DNA of 64,000 nucleotides from Cupriavidus sp. YR651 (lineage in GTDB: Bacteria; Pseudomonadota; Gammaproteobacteria; Burkholderiales; Burkholderiaceae): contig NZ_FMYZ01000005.1 of the NCBI RefSeq assembly GCF_900101625.1, positions 124,001 to 188,000 on the forward strand, in the 5' to 3' direction. Shown here piece by piece: positions 41,533 to 50,175 of the stretch. The position numbers were made by a program, and so were the translations under genes. The first letter of the stretch is position 1; the number at the start of each line of letters is the position of its first letter. The notes under the pieces are model-generated. The model ran no database searches. It had not been told where the DNA came from and saw only the letters and a program-made list of their open reading frames with translations.

Positions 41533-42612
41533 TCAGAAACGGTGACGCACGCCCATCACCGCGCCGAACTGGTTCTTGCCAGGCTCGACGTTGAAGACGG
41601 CGGTTGTGCCGCTGCCGCTGTTGTAGCCGTTGACGCCAAGTTGCGAGTTGTCCTTGTTGAGCGCGTAGGACACCGACGCGTAGACGTCGGTCCGCCTGGA
41701 GAGCGCGTAGTCGCCGGTCAGCACGAACTGCCACGGGTCCGATCCGGTCTGCCGGAAGTCCTGGTAGTAGGCCGTGCCCATCAGGGAGAACGCCGGCGTC
41801 AGCTTGTAGACCACCCCCAGCCAGTAGAAGTTGGAGCCCGCGTCGGCCGCTTGCGCGCCGGGCAGCCTCGCACCGTCGTACGCCTTGGCCAGGCGATACC
41901 CTGCGAATACCTTGGCGGCACCCGCGGCGTAAGCGCCCCCCACCGAAACGCGGCGGAGCACTGGCGCCTGATTCGTCGGCGTGCCGACATGGATATCGTC
42001 ATACGCCGCACCCACGGAGAACGGGCCGTTCGCATAATTGACGAATGCGCCAAACTCGCGGCCGAACACGTTGCTGCCAGCCACCTCGGTGCCGTTGGCC
42101 TGGAACGAGTAGAACGCCTGGGCGGTCAAGCCGCCGAACGCGGCAAGGTACTTGATGGCGTTATCCGCGCGTGCGCCAAACTCCGGCGCAATCGACAGCA
42201 TGCCGTAGCGGTCGGCAATGACGGTGGGATCGTAGGCAGAGCCGAATTCGCGCATCGAGGTCTGCTGCCGTCCCAGACGCAGCACGCCATACCGGCTTTC
42301 CAGCCCCACGTAGGCATCGCGGCCAAACAGGCGACCGCTTTGACCGGAATTACCGGTGTCGATATCAAAACCGCTTTCCAGCTGGAAGACCGCCTTCATC
42401 CCGCCGCCCAGGTCCTCCGCGCCACGAATACCCCAGCGCGAGCCGGACTGATTCCCCGAAGTTACCCGTGCGAGACCATTCCCGTTGCGCCCTGCATTGT
42501 TGATGTATTCAACGCCAGCGTCCGCGACACCATACAGCGTCACGTTCGATTGGGCATATACGGCGTTAGCTGCAACGGATGCGGCAAATACCGCAAGAAC
42601 CTTCTTCATCAA
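41533..42612 (-). CDS. Gram-negative porin (OmpC-like, beta-proteobacterial)
   Basis: 359 residues. A Sec signal (MKKVLAVFAASVAANAVYAQ) precedes the typical SNVTLYGVADAGVEY first strand; the last residues GVRHRF end in Phe as needed for outer-membrane insertion. A trimeric general diffusion porin of the Burkholderiaceae type. Start at the first or second Met (42612 or 42609). Downstream of the symporter gene but separated by a hairpin, so probably its own unit. Confidence 0.93.
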   Translation of the reverse strand: MMKKVLAVFAASVAANAVYAQSNVTLYGVADAGVEYINNAGRNGNGLARVTSGNQSGSRWGIRGAEDLGGGMKAVFQLESGFDIDTGNSGQSGRLFGRDAYVGLESRYGVLRLGRQQTSMREFGSAYDPTVIADRYGMLSIAPEFGARADNAIKYLAAFGGLTAQAFYSFQANGTEVAGSNVFGREFGAFVNYANGPFSVGAAYDDIHVGTPTNQAPVLRRVSVGGAYAAGAAKVFAGYRLAKAYDGARLPGAQAADAGSNFYWLGVVYKLTPAFSLMGTAYYQDFRQTGSDPWQFVLTGDYALSRRTDVYASVSYALNKDNSQLGVNGYNSGSGTTAVFNVEPGKNQFGAVMGVRHRF

Positions 42613-42714
42613 ATCTCCAGATCATTTTATTGGAACACCACTACATGGCGATAACAGCGACCTTCTTCGGTACATCTGTCCGCCAGACCCCAGGGCCGCA
42701 CCAGGCAACCCGTG

Positions 42715-42745
42715 CCGCCTTCCAGCCCGCCAGGCCGGAAGGCGG
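42715..42745 (-). terminator. Hairpin after the symporter gene
   Basis: CCGCCTTCC (42715-42723) pairs perfectly with GGAAGGCGG (42737-42745), just after the symporter stop. No T-run; candidate terminator. Confidence 0.5.
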
Positions 42746-42750
42746 ACTTG

Positions 42751-44253
42751 TTACCGTGCGGCGATGGAGGCCCTGTCGTCGGCAACACGGCGTTTCTGTG
42801 TCACCGCCGATACCACCGTCGACACGACAATATTGACCACCAGCGCAATCACGCCGATATATGTCGGATAGGCAGCGTCGCCAAAATGCAGCGTGTACAC
42901 CGGCTTCAGCCCCAGGGAGATCGCCAGGCTGGTGCCGGTGACGATGCCGACAGCCCAGCCGGCAAATAGCCCGGTTGCAGTCAGGCGCCGCGTGTAAAGC
43001 GTGAACACGACCGCCGGGAAGATCTGGAGAATCCAGACCCCGCCGAGCAACTGCAGGTCGATGGCGTATTGCGTCGGCAGCACGATGATGAAGAGCAACG
43101 CGCCAAACTTCACGACCAGCGAGAACAGCTTGGCGCTCTTCGCTTCCTTCTCCGGTGTCACGTTCGGCGAGATCAACGGCTTGTAGAGATTGCGCGTGAA
43201 GAGGTTTGCCGCGCCAATCGACATAATGGCTGCCGGCACCAGTGCGCTGATGGCGATGGCCGCCGCCGAAAATCCCACGAACCACGACGGGAACAATTTG
43301 AAAAACAGCGCCGGCACCACGTCCGAAGCGGACGTCACGTGCACGCCGGCCGCGATTGCCATATAGCCGAGCATTGCGATCAGACCCAGCAACAGCGTGT
43401 AAGCCGGCAGCGCGATGGCATTCTTGCGCACCGTGTTTGCCGAGCTCGACGACAACACACCCGTCATGGTGTGCGGATACATGAACCCCGCCAGCGCCGA
43501 TCCGAGCGCCAGCGTCGCATATGCCGTGAACTGTGCCGGCTTCAGAATGATGCCCGTGGCGCCGGCCTTCGCAGCGAAATACGTATCGGCTGCATGGAAC
43601 AGTGCCCCGTAGCCACCGAGCTTGCTCGGAATAATCGATATCGCGGCAATGACCACGATATAGATCATGATGTCCTTCACGAAGGCGATCATGGCCGGCG
43701 CACGCAGGCCGCTCGAATAGGTGTACACGGCCAGGATTGCGAAGGCGACGATCAATGGCAACTCGCCGTCGACACCGAGTCCCTTGATCACTACCTGCAT
43801 GCCGATGAGCTGCAGCGCGATATATGGCAGCGTGGCGACGATCCCCGTGATGGCAACTGCCGCCGGCAGCCATTTGCCGCCGAATTCTCCCTGAACATAA
43901 TCAGCCGCCGTGATGTGGTTCTTGCGGTGGCAGACTTCCCACAATTTCGGCATCACCGCAAACACGAACGGGTAGACGATGATCGTGTACGGCATTGCGA
44001 AGAAGCCATACGCGCCCACGGAATACACCAATGCAGGGACCGCGATAACCGTATAGGCCGTATAGAAATCCCCGCCGACCAGGAACCATGAAATCACCGT
44101 GCCGAACTGCCGGCCGCCGAGCCCCCATTCGTGAAGCTGTGACAGGTCGCCGCGCTTCCAGCGCGCCGCAACAAAGCCCAGCACCGTGACGAGCACGAAG
44201 AATGCAATGAATACCGTCATCGCCACGCCGTCAACTGCCGATGTGTCGATCAT
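42751..44253 (-). CDS. Sodium:solute symporter (SSS family)
   Basis: 500 residues with about 13 membrane segments. SSS features include the early WGLGGRQFGTVISWFLVGGDFYTAYT region and the ALVPAAIMSIGAANLFTRNLYK segment. Carries an organic substrate with Na+; pantothenate, proline or monocarboxylate carriers share this architecture. Its ATG overlaps the DUF3311 stop by 3 bp (ATGA arrangement), the usual partner pairing. The start at 44253 (MIDTSAVDG) is chosen on that basis. Confidence 0.9.
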   Translation of the reverse strand: MIDTSAVDGVAMTVFIAFFVLVTVLGFVAARWKRGDLSQLHEWGLGGRQFGTVISWFLVGGDFYTAYTVIAVPALVYSVGAYGFFAMPYTIIVYPFVFAVMPKLWEVCHRKNHITAADYVQGEFGGKWLPAAVAITGIVATLPYIALQLIGMQVVIKGLGVDGELPLIVAFAILAVYTYSSGLRAPAMIAFVKDIMIYIVVIAAISIIPSKLGGYGALFHAADTYFAAKAGATGIILKPAQFTAYATLALGSALAGFMYPHTMTGVLSSSSANTVRKNAIALPAYTLLLGLIAMLGYMAIAAGVHVTSASDVVPALFFKLFPSWFVGFSAAAIAISALVPAAIMSIGAANLFTRNLYKPLISPNVTPEKEAKSAKLFSLVVKFGALLFIIVLPTQYAIDLQLLGGVWILQIFPAVVFTLYTRRLTATGLFAGWAVGIVTGTSLAISLGLKPVYTLHFGDAAYPTYIGVIALVVNIVVSTVVSAVTQKRRVADDRASIAAR

Positions 44254-44447
44254 TTCATGCTCCGATAGGCAACGAACAGCAGCAAGGAGGTGACTGGCAC
44301 CCAGAGGAACTGATACCAGTAGAAGAACGGAAAGCCGAACCATTCTGGCTGGGCGCTGTTATAGAACGGCAGCCACAACAGGCCGATGTAGGGGGCGAGG
44401 AGGAGCAGCCAGATCCAGCCGCGGTCTCCTTTCTTTCGTGTCTCCAT
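44250..44447 (-). CDS. DUF3311 small membrane protein
   Basis: 65 residues, two hydrophobic helices (WIWLLLLAPYIGLLWLPF and FYWYQFLWVPVTSLLLFVAY). DUF3311 proteins accompany SSS symporters and are probably small accessory subunits. The ATG at 44447 has AGGAGAG upstream. Translationally coupled to the symporter gene. Confidence 0.85.
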   Translation of the reverse strand: METRKKGDRGWIWLLLLAPYIGLLWLPFYNSAQPEWFGFPFFYWYQFLWVPVTSLLLFVAYRSMK

Positions 44448-44522
44448 ATTTGCTCTCCTAAAATTGTTGAGCGGATACAAGCACCGTTGCTTCAACGATG
44501 TCAGTCACCCGTGGCAATGGCA

Positions 44523-44855
44523 TCAGAACAAGTACAGGCCGGCGGCAAACACGGCGCCAGCGAACAGCAGGCCGCAGTCACGCAATAGCCCCTGATGTCG
44601 CGCACGGCCATTCCGCCGGCGATGCCCGGACCGGTGCCACCACGTTCGTCCACGTCTGACCGTAAGCCGCATCGAGAACGCGAGCAGATTCCAGAAGCCG
44701 AAACCCCACATCAGTACGCGTTCGCCCGGTGCCTGAGGCGTCAGGCCGAATGCGAGCACGAATGTCGCGATGGCCACGAAGATCGAAGAGATCAGGGGAT
44801 GAGGCAGCGCGCGAGGCGCAGCCTGTGTGAAGAACCACGAAATACGCTGAATCAT
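44523..44855 (-). CDS. Hypothetical three-helix membrane protein
   Basis: 110 residues with hydrophobic segments near 24-41, 48-64 and 95-110 separated by a basic loop rich in Arg (RRGRTWWHRSGHRRRNG). I do not recognise a family. The start at 44855 follows AAGGCG and lies 8 bp after the XdhC-like stop, so it belongs to that operon. Confidence 0.6.
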   Translation of the reverse strand: MIQRISWFFTQAAPRALPHPLISSIFVAIATFVLAFGLTPQAPGERVLMWGFGFWNLLAFSMRLTVRRGRTWWHRSGHRRRNGRARHQGLLRDCGLLFAGAVFAAGLYLF

Positions 44856-44863
44856 TTCACGCC

Positions 44864-45235
44864 TTATGCCGCCGTATCCGCCAGCCTCTCCAGAGGAGGT
44901 TGCCAGCGACCCGCGCGCGGCACGACGGCCTCCAGGTAAATCTTCAGCAAGCCGGCAGGCTGCGTGTCGCCGTCGTCAATGTCGCCATCGACCAGCTCGA
45001 TATCCATAACCATGGGAGACTCGCTCGCGAAGCATTTCCTGACGCCCTCCTGCAACTGGCTCTCGGCGCCGAGTCCACATGCATTCCCGGCAAGCACCGT
45101 GCCGTTGGACGCGAAGATCGTCATGTCGCCCGCATATTCATTCGCGAGTCCGGCGACACCGATGACCAGTGCCAGGACAAATGGCCGCCGGTTTGCGATA
45201 AGCGCGGAAGCGATGTCGACAGGATCACTGGTCAT
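44864..45235 (-). CDS. XdhC/CoxI N-terminal domain-like small protein
   Basis: 123 residues from the ATG at 45235; a TTG at 45268 is the alternative. The stretch from FVLALVIGVAGL to NGTVLAGNACGL resembles the XdhC/CoxI N-terminal domain, which in complete proteins handles molybdenum-cofactor sulfuration. Here the SGGC-like loop is altered to NACG and the C-terminal Rossmann domain is absent. First gene of the operon ending in the symporter. The assignment is by eye and moderate. Confidence 0.55.
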   Translation of the reverse strand: MTSDPVDIASALIANRRPFVLALVIGVAGLANEYAGDMTIFASNGTVLAGNACGLGAESQLQEGVRKCFASESPMVMDIELVDGDIDDGDTQPAGLLKIYLEAVVPRAGRWQPPLERLADTAA

Positions 45236-45517
45236 ACGTTGCCTACCAAATGAGTGGTGCCATTTCAAGGAACACCACGTCGCAGCCCTGCTGCGGATGA
45301 ATCAGGATTCGATGCTTTCGGGAGCCCTCTGCATTGAATCGTCCCGGGGAACCGATGATTCGAATGATAGTGAAGCGAGCGCGTGCGGGCTGAGGCAAAT
45401 AGGCGAATCTCTGGCCAACGTATGCGAGCTATTGGCCAAAGCCGGGAACGACAATGCATCGAGCCCGCTTCTGTATTTATATCATCATGTGATGTATCAG
45501 GACGAATGCAGGGCGAA
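45236..45517. promoter_or_regulatory. Upstream region of the XdhC-like/symporter operon with paired TGGCCA
   Basis: Two perfect TGGCCA copies (45412-45417 and 45433-45438) are exactly 21 bp apart, about 180-200 bp before the operon's first ATG. No gene was seen in the gap. Confidence 0.7.
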
Positions 45518-45546
45518 AAAAAGGCGAGCATCGTGCTCGCCTTTTT
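45518..45546. terminator. Strong bidirectional terminator after the Bug gene
   Basis: AAAAAGGCGAGCA (45518-45530) and TGCTCGCCTTTTT (45534-45546) form a perfect 13-bp stem with a TCG loop. It ends the Bug gene, which reads toward it, and insulates the next operon. Confidence 0.93.
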
Positions 45547-45564
45547 GTGCGCTGAGTGCCGACG

Positions 45565-46545
45565 TCAATCGAGCGTGATTTTCCCCGCCTTGACGATCTC
45601 CGCGTAACGCGTGGTGTCCCGCTCGATAAGCTTGCGGAACTCCTCCGAGCTACCCGTCACCGGTATGAAGCCCAGATCCGTCAGCTTCTTCGCAACCTCC
45701 GGACTACGCGTGGCAGCGGCGATTGCCTTGGCCATGCGATCAACAATTGGCTGCGGCGTTCCGGCCGGGGCCAGAAGCCCTGTCCACGAACTCATGATGA
45801 AGCCCGGGAATCCCGCTTCCTCCATGGTCGGAATATTCGGCTCACCCGGCCAGCGCTTGGCCGACGCGACAGCCAGCACATTGATCTTGCCGGACTTCAC
45901 ATGTGGCATCGGCACGAGCAGTGGATCGAACGCAATGGACACCTCGCCGGACATCAATGCCGGCAGGATCGGCGCACTGCCGTTGTACGGGATGTGGGTC
46001 ATCTTGACCTTCGATTCCATCGCCAGCCGTTCGCCCGTCAGATGGGCAGAGCTACCCACGCCGCTCGATCCAAACGTCAGCGTATCGGGATGCTTCTTGC
46101 CATAGTCGACCAGTTCTCCCACGGTCTTCACCGGCAGCTTCTTGCTCGCAAAGAGGAACAGGGGCAACTCGGCCATCTGTGCCACCGGCGTCAGGTCCGA
46201 GGGCTTGTAGCTCAGCTTCGAGTACAGCGACATATTGGCGCTGTAGGCCGCCAGCACGGAGACGAATGTGTAGCCATCAGGTGCCGAACGCGCGGCAACC
46301 GAAACGCCCAGCGTGCTGTTGGCACCCGGCTTGTTCTCGATCACGATGGGCTGGCCCAGATTTTGGGAAACCTTCTCGAATACCACCCGGGAGACAGTGT
46401 CGGTCGAGCCCCCCGGCGTGTATGGGACGATGACCTTGATCGGCTTTGTTGGCCACTCCGCCGCGACCACGTGGCCGGCAGCGAGTGCACCGATTGCAAC
46501 GGTAACCAGGCGCAAAGCGAGCGCCGTGCAAATCTTGGTACTCAA
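45565..46545 (-). CDS. Bug/TctC-family periplasmic substrate-binding protein
   Basis: 326 residues. A Sec signal ends near VVAAEWP; then the Bug signature WPTKPIKVIVPYTPGGSTDT and the GKINVLAVASAKRWP region. These receptors bind small carboxylates and partner with TctAB-type transporters, none of which is nearby, so it is one of the orphan Bug proteins typical of Burkholderiaceae. Monocistronic with a strong terminator. Confidence 0.93.
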   Translation of the reverse strand: MSTKICTALALRLVTVAIGALAAGHVVAAEWPTKPIKVIVPYTPGGSTDTVSRVVFEKVSQNLGQPIVIENKPGANSTLGVSVAARSAPDGYTFVSVLAAYSANMSLYSKLSYKPSDLTPVAQMAELPLFLFASKKLPVKTVGELVDYGKKHPDTLTFGSSGVGSSAHLTGERLAMESKVKMTHIPYNGSAPILPALMSGEVSIAFDPLLVPMPHVKSGKINVLAVASAKRWPGEPNIPTMEEAGFPGFIMSSWTGLLAPAGTPQPIVDRMAKAIAAATRSPEVAKKLTDLGFIPVTGSSEEFRKLIERDTTRYAEIVKAGKITLD

Positions 46546-46875
46546 AACGCATCTCCTTCATTGGACTTGTGCCCGCGCGGCGGGCTTGCGGCCGGATTCA
46601 CTCCGGTACGGCAATTATGCGAGACCGTGTTCGGTATCGCCGCCATGAAGAGCGCCAGTTTTGCGTGGCAGGAGATGGTTTCGTGCGATAAGCGCACACC
46701 CGAAGGACGCGTGTGACGCGCGCGCGGGAGCCGGTCAGAGGGTGTGTCGTACAGATTGCCGGACAAGTCGTCCGCGACAAGACATCAGGTTATCGGGGCA
46801 TGCGATTCCCTGGGGTCTACATGCCCACGCGTCCAATCAGGAAACAGGCAACCATGCCGCCGGACCTCGAACGCG
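46546..46875. other. 330-bp gap upstream of the Bug gene
   Basis: Presumed to hold the Bug promoter. Short frames exist but look unlike proteins. No paired TGGCCA site and no hairpin were seen. Confidence 0.35.
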
Positions 46876-47229
46876 CTACGCCTCACTTCCCGTACGCGCA
46901 CCGTCGGTATAGGGGTCCGGCTTGCGCGTGCCGTATGCGCCATCGGTGTATGGATCCGGCTTGCCAATTCCATGCCCGCCATCGGCCCACGGGTCCGGCG
47001 TGCGAGTCCCCACTGCACCATCGGTGTAGGGGTCGACATTCTTGCGGGCGGCAGCGACCCGGACGATCACCGGACGCATGTCCTTCACGATAGCTGCCGA
47101 CGAGCGCATTGCTTGCGGAACGTTGGCGGCTGGAAGTTCAGCGACTGCAGCGGTTGCCAGAAGTGGCGTGATTGCGGCCGACAGGGGCACGATCACTCGA
47201 CCAAGAACAGACAGGATGGAGGTTTTCAT
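46876..47229 (-). CDS. Secreted protein with 13-residue DPYTDGA repeats
   Basis: 117 residues. A Sec-type signal (residues 1-30, ending near VAAE) precedes a helical spacer. Then come three and a half tandem 13-residue repeats: VDPYTDGAVGTRT, PDPWADGGHGIGK, PDPYTDGAYGTRK, PDPYTDGARTG. The Asp/Tyr-rich repeats could bind cations, but that is inference. The ATG at 47229 has GGAG 7 nt upstream. I do not recognise a named family. Confidence 0.7.
   Translation of the reverse strand: MKTSILSVLGRVIVPLSAAITPLLATAAVAELPAANVPQAMRSSAAIVKDMRPVIVRVAAARKNVDPYTDGAVGTRTPDPWADGGHGIGKPDPYTDGAYGTRKPDPYTDGARTGSEA
46892..47040. repeat. Tandem 39-bp repeats inside the secreted-protein gene
   Basis: About 3.5 imperfect units with cores such as CATCGGTGTA and GGGTCCGGC encode the 13-residue repeat. 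Copy number may vary between strains. Confidence 0.6.
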
Positions 47230-47354
47230 CACAGACTCCGAAACGATAACAAAACATCGAGATCGACTGCAGGTTCATGTCGATACCAAATCAATCTCTT
47301 ACAGGCATCCTAGCCGCTGCAAGGCATCTGAAAAACAGGCCGCCAAAGAATAGA

Positions 47355-47403
47355 CTCTTCTTGAATTCAGAAGAGCTCCCCGCGTGGCGCGCGATGCCAC
47401 GCG
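47355..47403 (-). terminator. Two hairpins after the acetolactate synthase gene
   Basis: CGCGTGGC (47381-47388) pairs with GCCACGCG (47396-47403), and CTCTTCT (47355-47361) pairs with AGAAGAG (47369-47375). They follow the acetolactate synthase stop on the minus strand; the tandem arrangement suggests a terminator although T-runs are short. Confidence 0.5.
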
Positions 47404-47417
47404 AGAACGGATGATGG

Positions 47418-49283
47418 CTAGAACATATCCGCAGCAGGCTGGCCAACCGCTCCCTGATCCCCCGCGCCTTGCCCTGAGCGCGACGGGATAAACGGTCCGG
47501 TGATCATGCTCGAATAGCTTTGGCCTGGCCCCACCATCGGAAACACGTCAGCATTCTCGTCAATCATCACTTCGAGGAAGGCGGGTCCGTCAAACTCCAC
47601 GAAAGCCCTGAGGCTGTCCTCAAGCTCGCTGATCGCTTCCACGCGACGGGCAAATTCAAAGCCGTCGGCTTGTGCCGCCATGATGAAATCCTTGCGATGC
47701 AGCGCCTTGTCACTCACGCAAAACCGTCCCTCGAAATAGAGACGCTGCCACTGCCGGATCATCCCGTCTCCGCGATTGTTGAGCAGCAGCACTTTGACGG
47801 GCGCCCCGTATGTGGTTGCAGTCTCCAGGTCGCCAATATTCATCCGGATGCTGCCGTCACCGTCGATATCGATGACAAGCGCGTCCGGCCGCGCCATTTG
47901 TGCACCAATCGCCGCGGGCAGTCCAAAACCCATCGTTCCCATGCTGCCCGACGTCAGGAAACTGCGAGGCTCGACGAAGTCGAAGAACTGCGCAGCCCAC
48001 ATCTGATGCTGGCCGACGCCCGTGGTGATAATGGCGCGCCCGCCGGTTATCTCGCCGAGTTTCTCGATCACGAACTGCGGCTGGATAAGCGGGCTGTTTC
48101 GGTTGTAATTCATCCCGTAGGTCTGCTTCAGCGCAATCACCTGGTCGAGCCATTCCGAATGCGACAACGCAACCGGGCCATGCTCCATCAATGACAGCAG
48201 CGCGCTCTTTGCATCGCCGATATGACTCCACTGCGTGCGTTTGACCTTGTTGATCTCTGCTTCGTCGATGTCGATGTGCGCGACATACCGCGCACCGGGC
48301 GCAAATGTTTCGGGGCGTCCGCCGGCGACGCGGTCATCGAATCGCGCGCCCACTGCGATCAGGAAATCGCAATCCTCGACGGCATAATTCGCGCACGCGG
48401 CACCGTGCATGCCGAGCATACCCAGATTCAGCTCGTGTTTCGCCGGCATGGCGCCAAGGCCCATCAGCGTCGTCACGACGGGGATCCGGTACCGCTCGCT
48501 GAATTGACGCAGTTCGGCCGTTGCGGCGGCCGTGATCACGCCGCCACCGACATACAGCAGCGGTCGCTTGCTCCGGCCCAGAAGACGGAAGAACTCCGCC
48601 CGTTTGTCTTCCTTGAGATGCGCGCGATTGGCAACCATGCGAAGACGATCGGAATAACCTCGAAACACCAGCGTACCTTGCCCATAATAGGGACCCGTCC
48701 AGTTCTGGATGTCCTTCGGCACGTCCACGACAACCGGACCGGGACGGCCGCTCCGGGCGACTTCAAACGCCGTCCGCAGCGTCTGTTCCAGTTTCGCCGG
48801 ATCCGTCACCAGGAAGACCTGTTTTGCACACGCCGACATGATGTTGAAGACCGGTGCTTCCTGGAAGGCATCGGTGCCGATCGCGGCGCGAGGCACTTGG
48901 CCGCAGATCAGAACCACGGGAACCGAATCGCCGTTACAGTCGGCAATCGGGGTCACCGCGTTTGTCGCACCCGGGCCGGACGTCACCATGAACACGCCGA
49001 CCTTTCCGCTGGCGCGCGCGTAACCGGCAGCCATGAAACCCGCGGCCTGTTCATTGGCCGGCACAACGAGCCTGATCTGGCGCTCGGGGTTGTCCGCGTG
49101 CATCTCGTTGAAGCGAAAGACCGCGTCATACGTCGGCAAAATGGCGCCGCCGCTATATCCGAACACGGTATCGACGCCTTGTTCGCTGAGAACACGCAGG
49201 ATGATGTCGGCACCCGACATCGACTCGCTCGCAGGCGCGGGTTGCAGGGTGGCGGGGGAAGCAGACTTTGGATTTCGGGTCAC
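47418..49283 (-). CDS. Acetolactate synthase large subunit-like ThDP enzyme (orphan IlvB)
   Basis: 621 residues. ThDP motif from GDGSIRMN to LLNNRGDGMIRQWQ and catalytic Glu78 in PANEQAAGF are intact, and the QWQ motif typical of acetohydroxyacid synthases is present. It would condense two pyruvates, or pyruvate with another oxoacid. No regulatory subunit (ilvN/ilvH) is adjacent, so it is probably not the housekeeping enzyme. A GTG start at 49283 gives a 22-residue low-complexity N-terminus; an ATG at 49220 (MSGADIILRV) is an alternative. Confidence 0.88.
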   Translation of the reverse strand: MTRNPKSASPATLQPAPASESMSGADIILRVLSEQGVDTVFGYSGGAILPTYDAVFRFNEMHADNPERQIRLVVPANEQAAGFMAAGYARASGKVGVFMVTSGPGATNAVTPIADCNGDSVPVVLICGQVPRAAIGTDAFQEAPVFNIMSACAKQVFLVTDPAKLEQTLRTAFEVARSGRPGPVVVDVPKDIQNWTGPYYGQGTLVFRGYSDRLRMVANRAHLKEDKRAEFFRLLGRSKRPLLYVGGGVITAAATAELRQFSERYRIPVVTTLMGLGAMPAKHELNLGMLGMHGAACANYAVEDCDFLIAVGARFDDRVAGGRPETFAPGARYVAHIDIDEAEINKVKRTQWSHIGDAKSALLSLMEHGPVALSHSEWLDQVIALKQTYGMNYNRNSPLIQPQFVIEKLGEITGGRAIITTGVGQHQMWAAQFFDFVEPRSFLTSGSMGTMGFGLPAAIGAQMARPDALVIDIDGDGSIRMNIGDLETATTYGAPVKVLLLNNRGDGMIRQWQRLYFEGRFCVSDKALHRKDFIMAAQADGFEFARRVEAISELEDSLRAFVEFDGPAFLEVMIDENADVFPMVGPGQSYSSMITGPFIPSRSGQGAGDQGAVGQPAADMF

Positions 49284-49590
49284 GGCTGGCTCGCATGGAA
49301 ACCGCCACTGACAGGATCAGCGGCAACATCAAAGGGAGGTTTCCCTTCCAACTCGAGAACAGCGTATGTTCGACACCAGCTTATGGACGCTCGCTTCGAC
49401 GGGTTCTCCGTACTAGCCCGGTCCATCCAGCACTTTCTTGATGTGCTTCTGGGAGAATTGTGAGGGGGTTGGTGCTAACCATTGTGCCTACGATCCGGAC
49501 CGCGCGCCGGCTCAAGGAGGCTGGTCACTGGCCAAAATAGGCCATTCCTGGGCCACGGTGCTGGGCGACGATCGGTCATCGCCGCAGCGT
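49284..49590. promoter_or_regulatory. Upstream region of acetolactate synthase with three GGCCA half-sites
   Basis: TGGCCA (49529-49534) and GGGCCA (49550-49555) are exactly 21 bp apart, with AGGCCA (49539-49544) between them, 10 bp after the first. The set lies about 245-270 bp before the synthase start. No gene was seen in this 307-bp gap. Confidence 0.68.
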
Positions 49591-50169
49591 TCAATGGTTC
49601 GGCGTCAACAACCGTTCGGCAATGCTTCTGCCGACCTGTTCGCCGAGATCTTCCCGGACCAGCGCCAGGGCCAGACGGATGCCCGCGCTCGCGCCGCCGG
49701 CTGAATAGACGTTACCGTCCTTCAGGCAGCTCAGATTGGGCAAGACGTGCACAGAGGGATGTTCAGCCGCCAGGCGTTGTGCGTAGCGCAAGGGCGTGGT
49801 GAGCCAGCGATGGTCGGCCAGCCCGGCACGCGCGACCAGAAAGGCGCCATTGCACACGGATGCCAGCTTTTGTGTATGACGGCCGGCATCGCTGAGCCAG
49901 TCCACCAGTTCCTGATGATGTCCCCCGGCGCCGATGTCCGGCGAACCGGGCACCACGATGATGTCGAACGGCGTATGCACATCCAGCCGGCACTCGGGCG
50001 CCCTCACCGCCGCGCCGTTCGAGCACACGACAGACCCGGGCGACGGCCCGACGAGATGCTGTTCGTAGAACGTACCGCCGCACAAGCGGTTCGCCTGGTG
50101 AAACACATCCATCGGGCCGGTCACGTCGAGTAACTGAAAACCGGCATACAACATCATCGCAACACGCAT
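49591..50169 (-). CDS. DJ-1/PfpI-domain protein, GlxA-like without HTH
   Basis: 192 residues. It aligns with the sensor half of the GlxA-type regulator at 33.5 kb, including Cys106 in SVCNGAFL, but stops at the point where the AraC HTH would begin. No HTH remnant was seen in the following DNA. The conserved TTHW of GlxA sensors reads TTPL. It starts 6 bp after the second sucA stop, so the two form an operon. It could be a decoy subunit of the regulator or a DJ-1-type enzyme; both are inference. Confidence 0.85.
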   Translation of the reverse strand: MRVAMMLYAGFQLLDVTGPMDVFHQANRLCGGTFYEQHLVGPSPGSVVCSNGAAVRAPECRLDVHTPFDIIVVPGSPDIGAGGHHQELVDWLSDAGRHTQKLASVCNGAFLVARAGLADHRWLTTPLRYAQRLAAEHPSVHVLPNLSCLKDGNVYSAGGASAGIRLALALVREDLGEQVGRSIAERLLTPNH

Positions 50170-50175
50170 GCGCCG

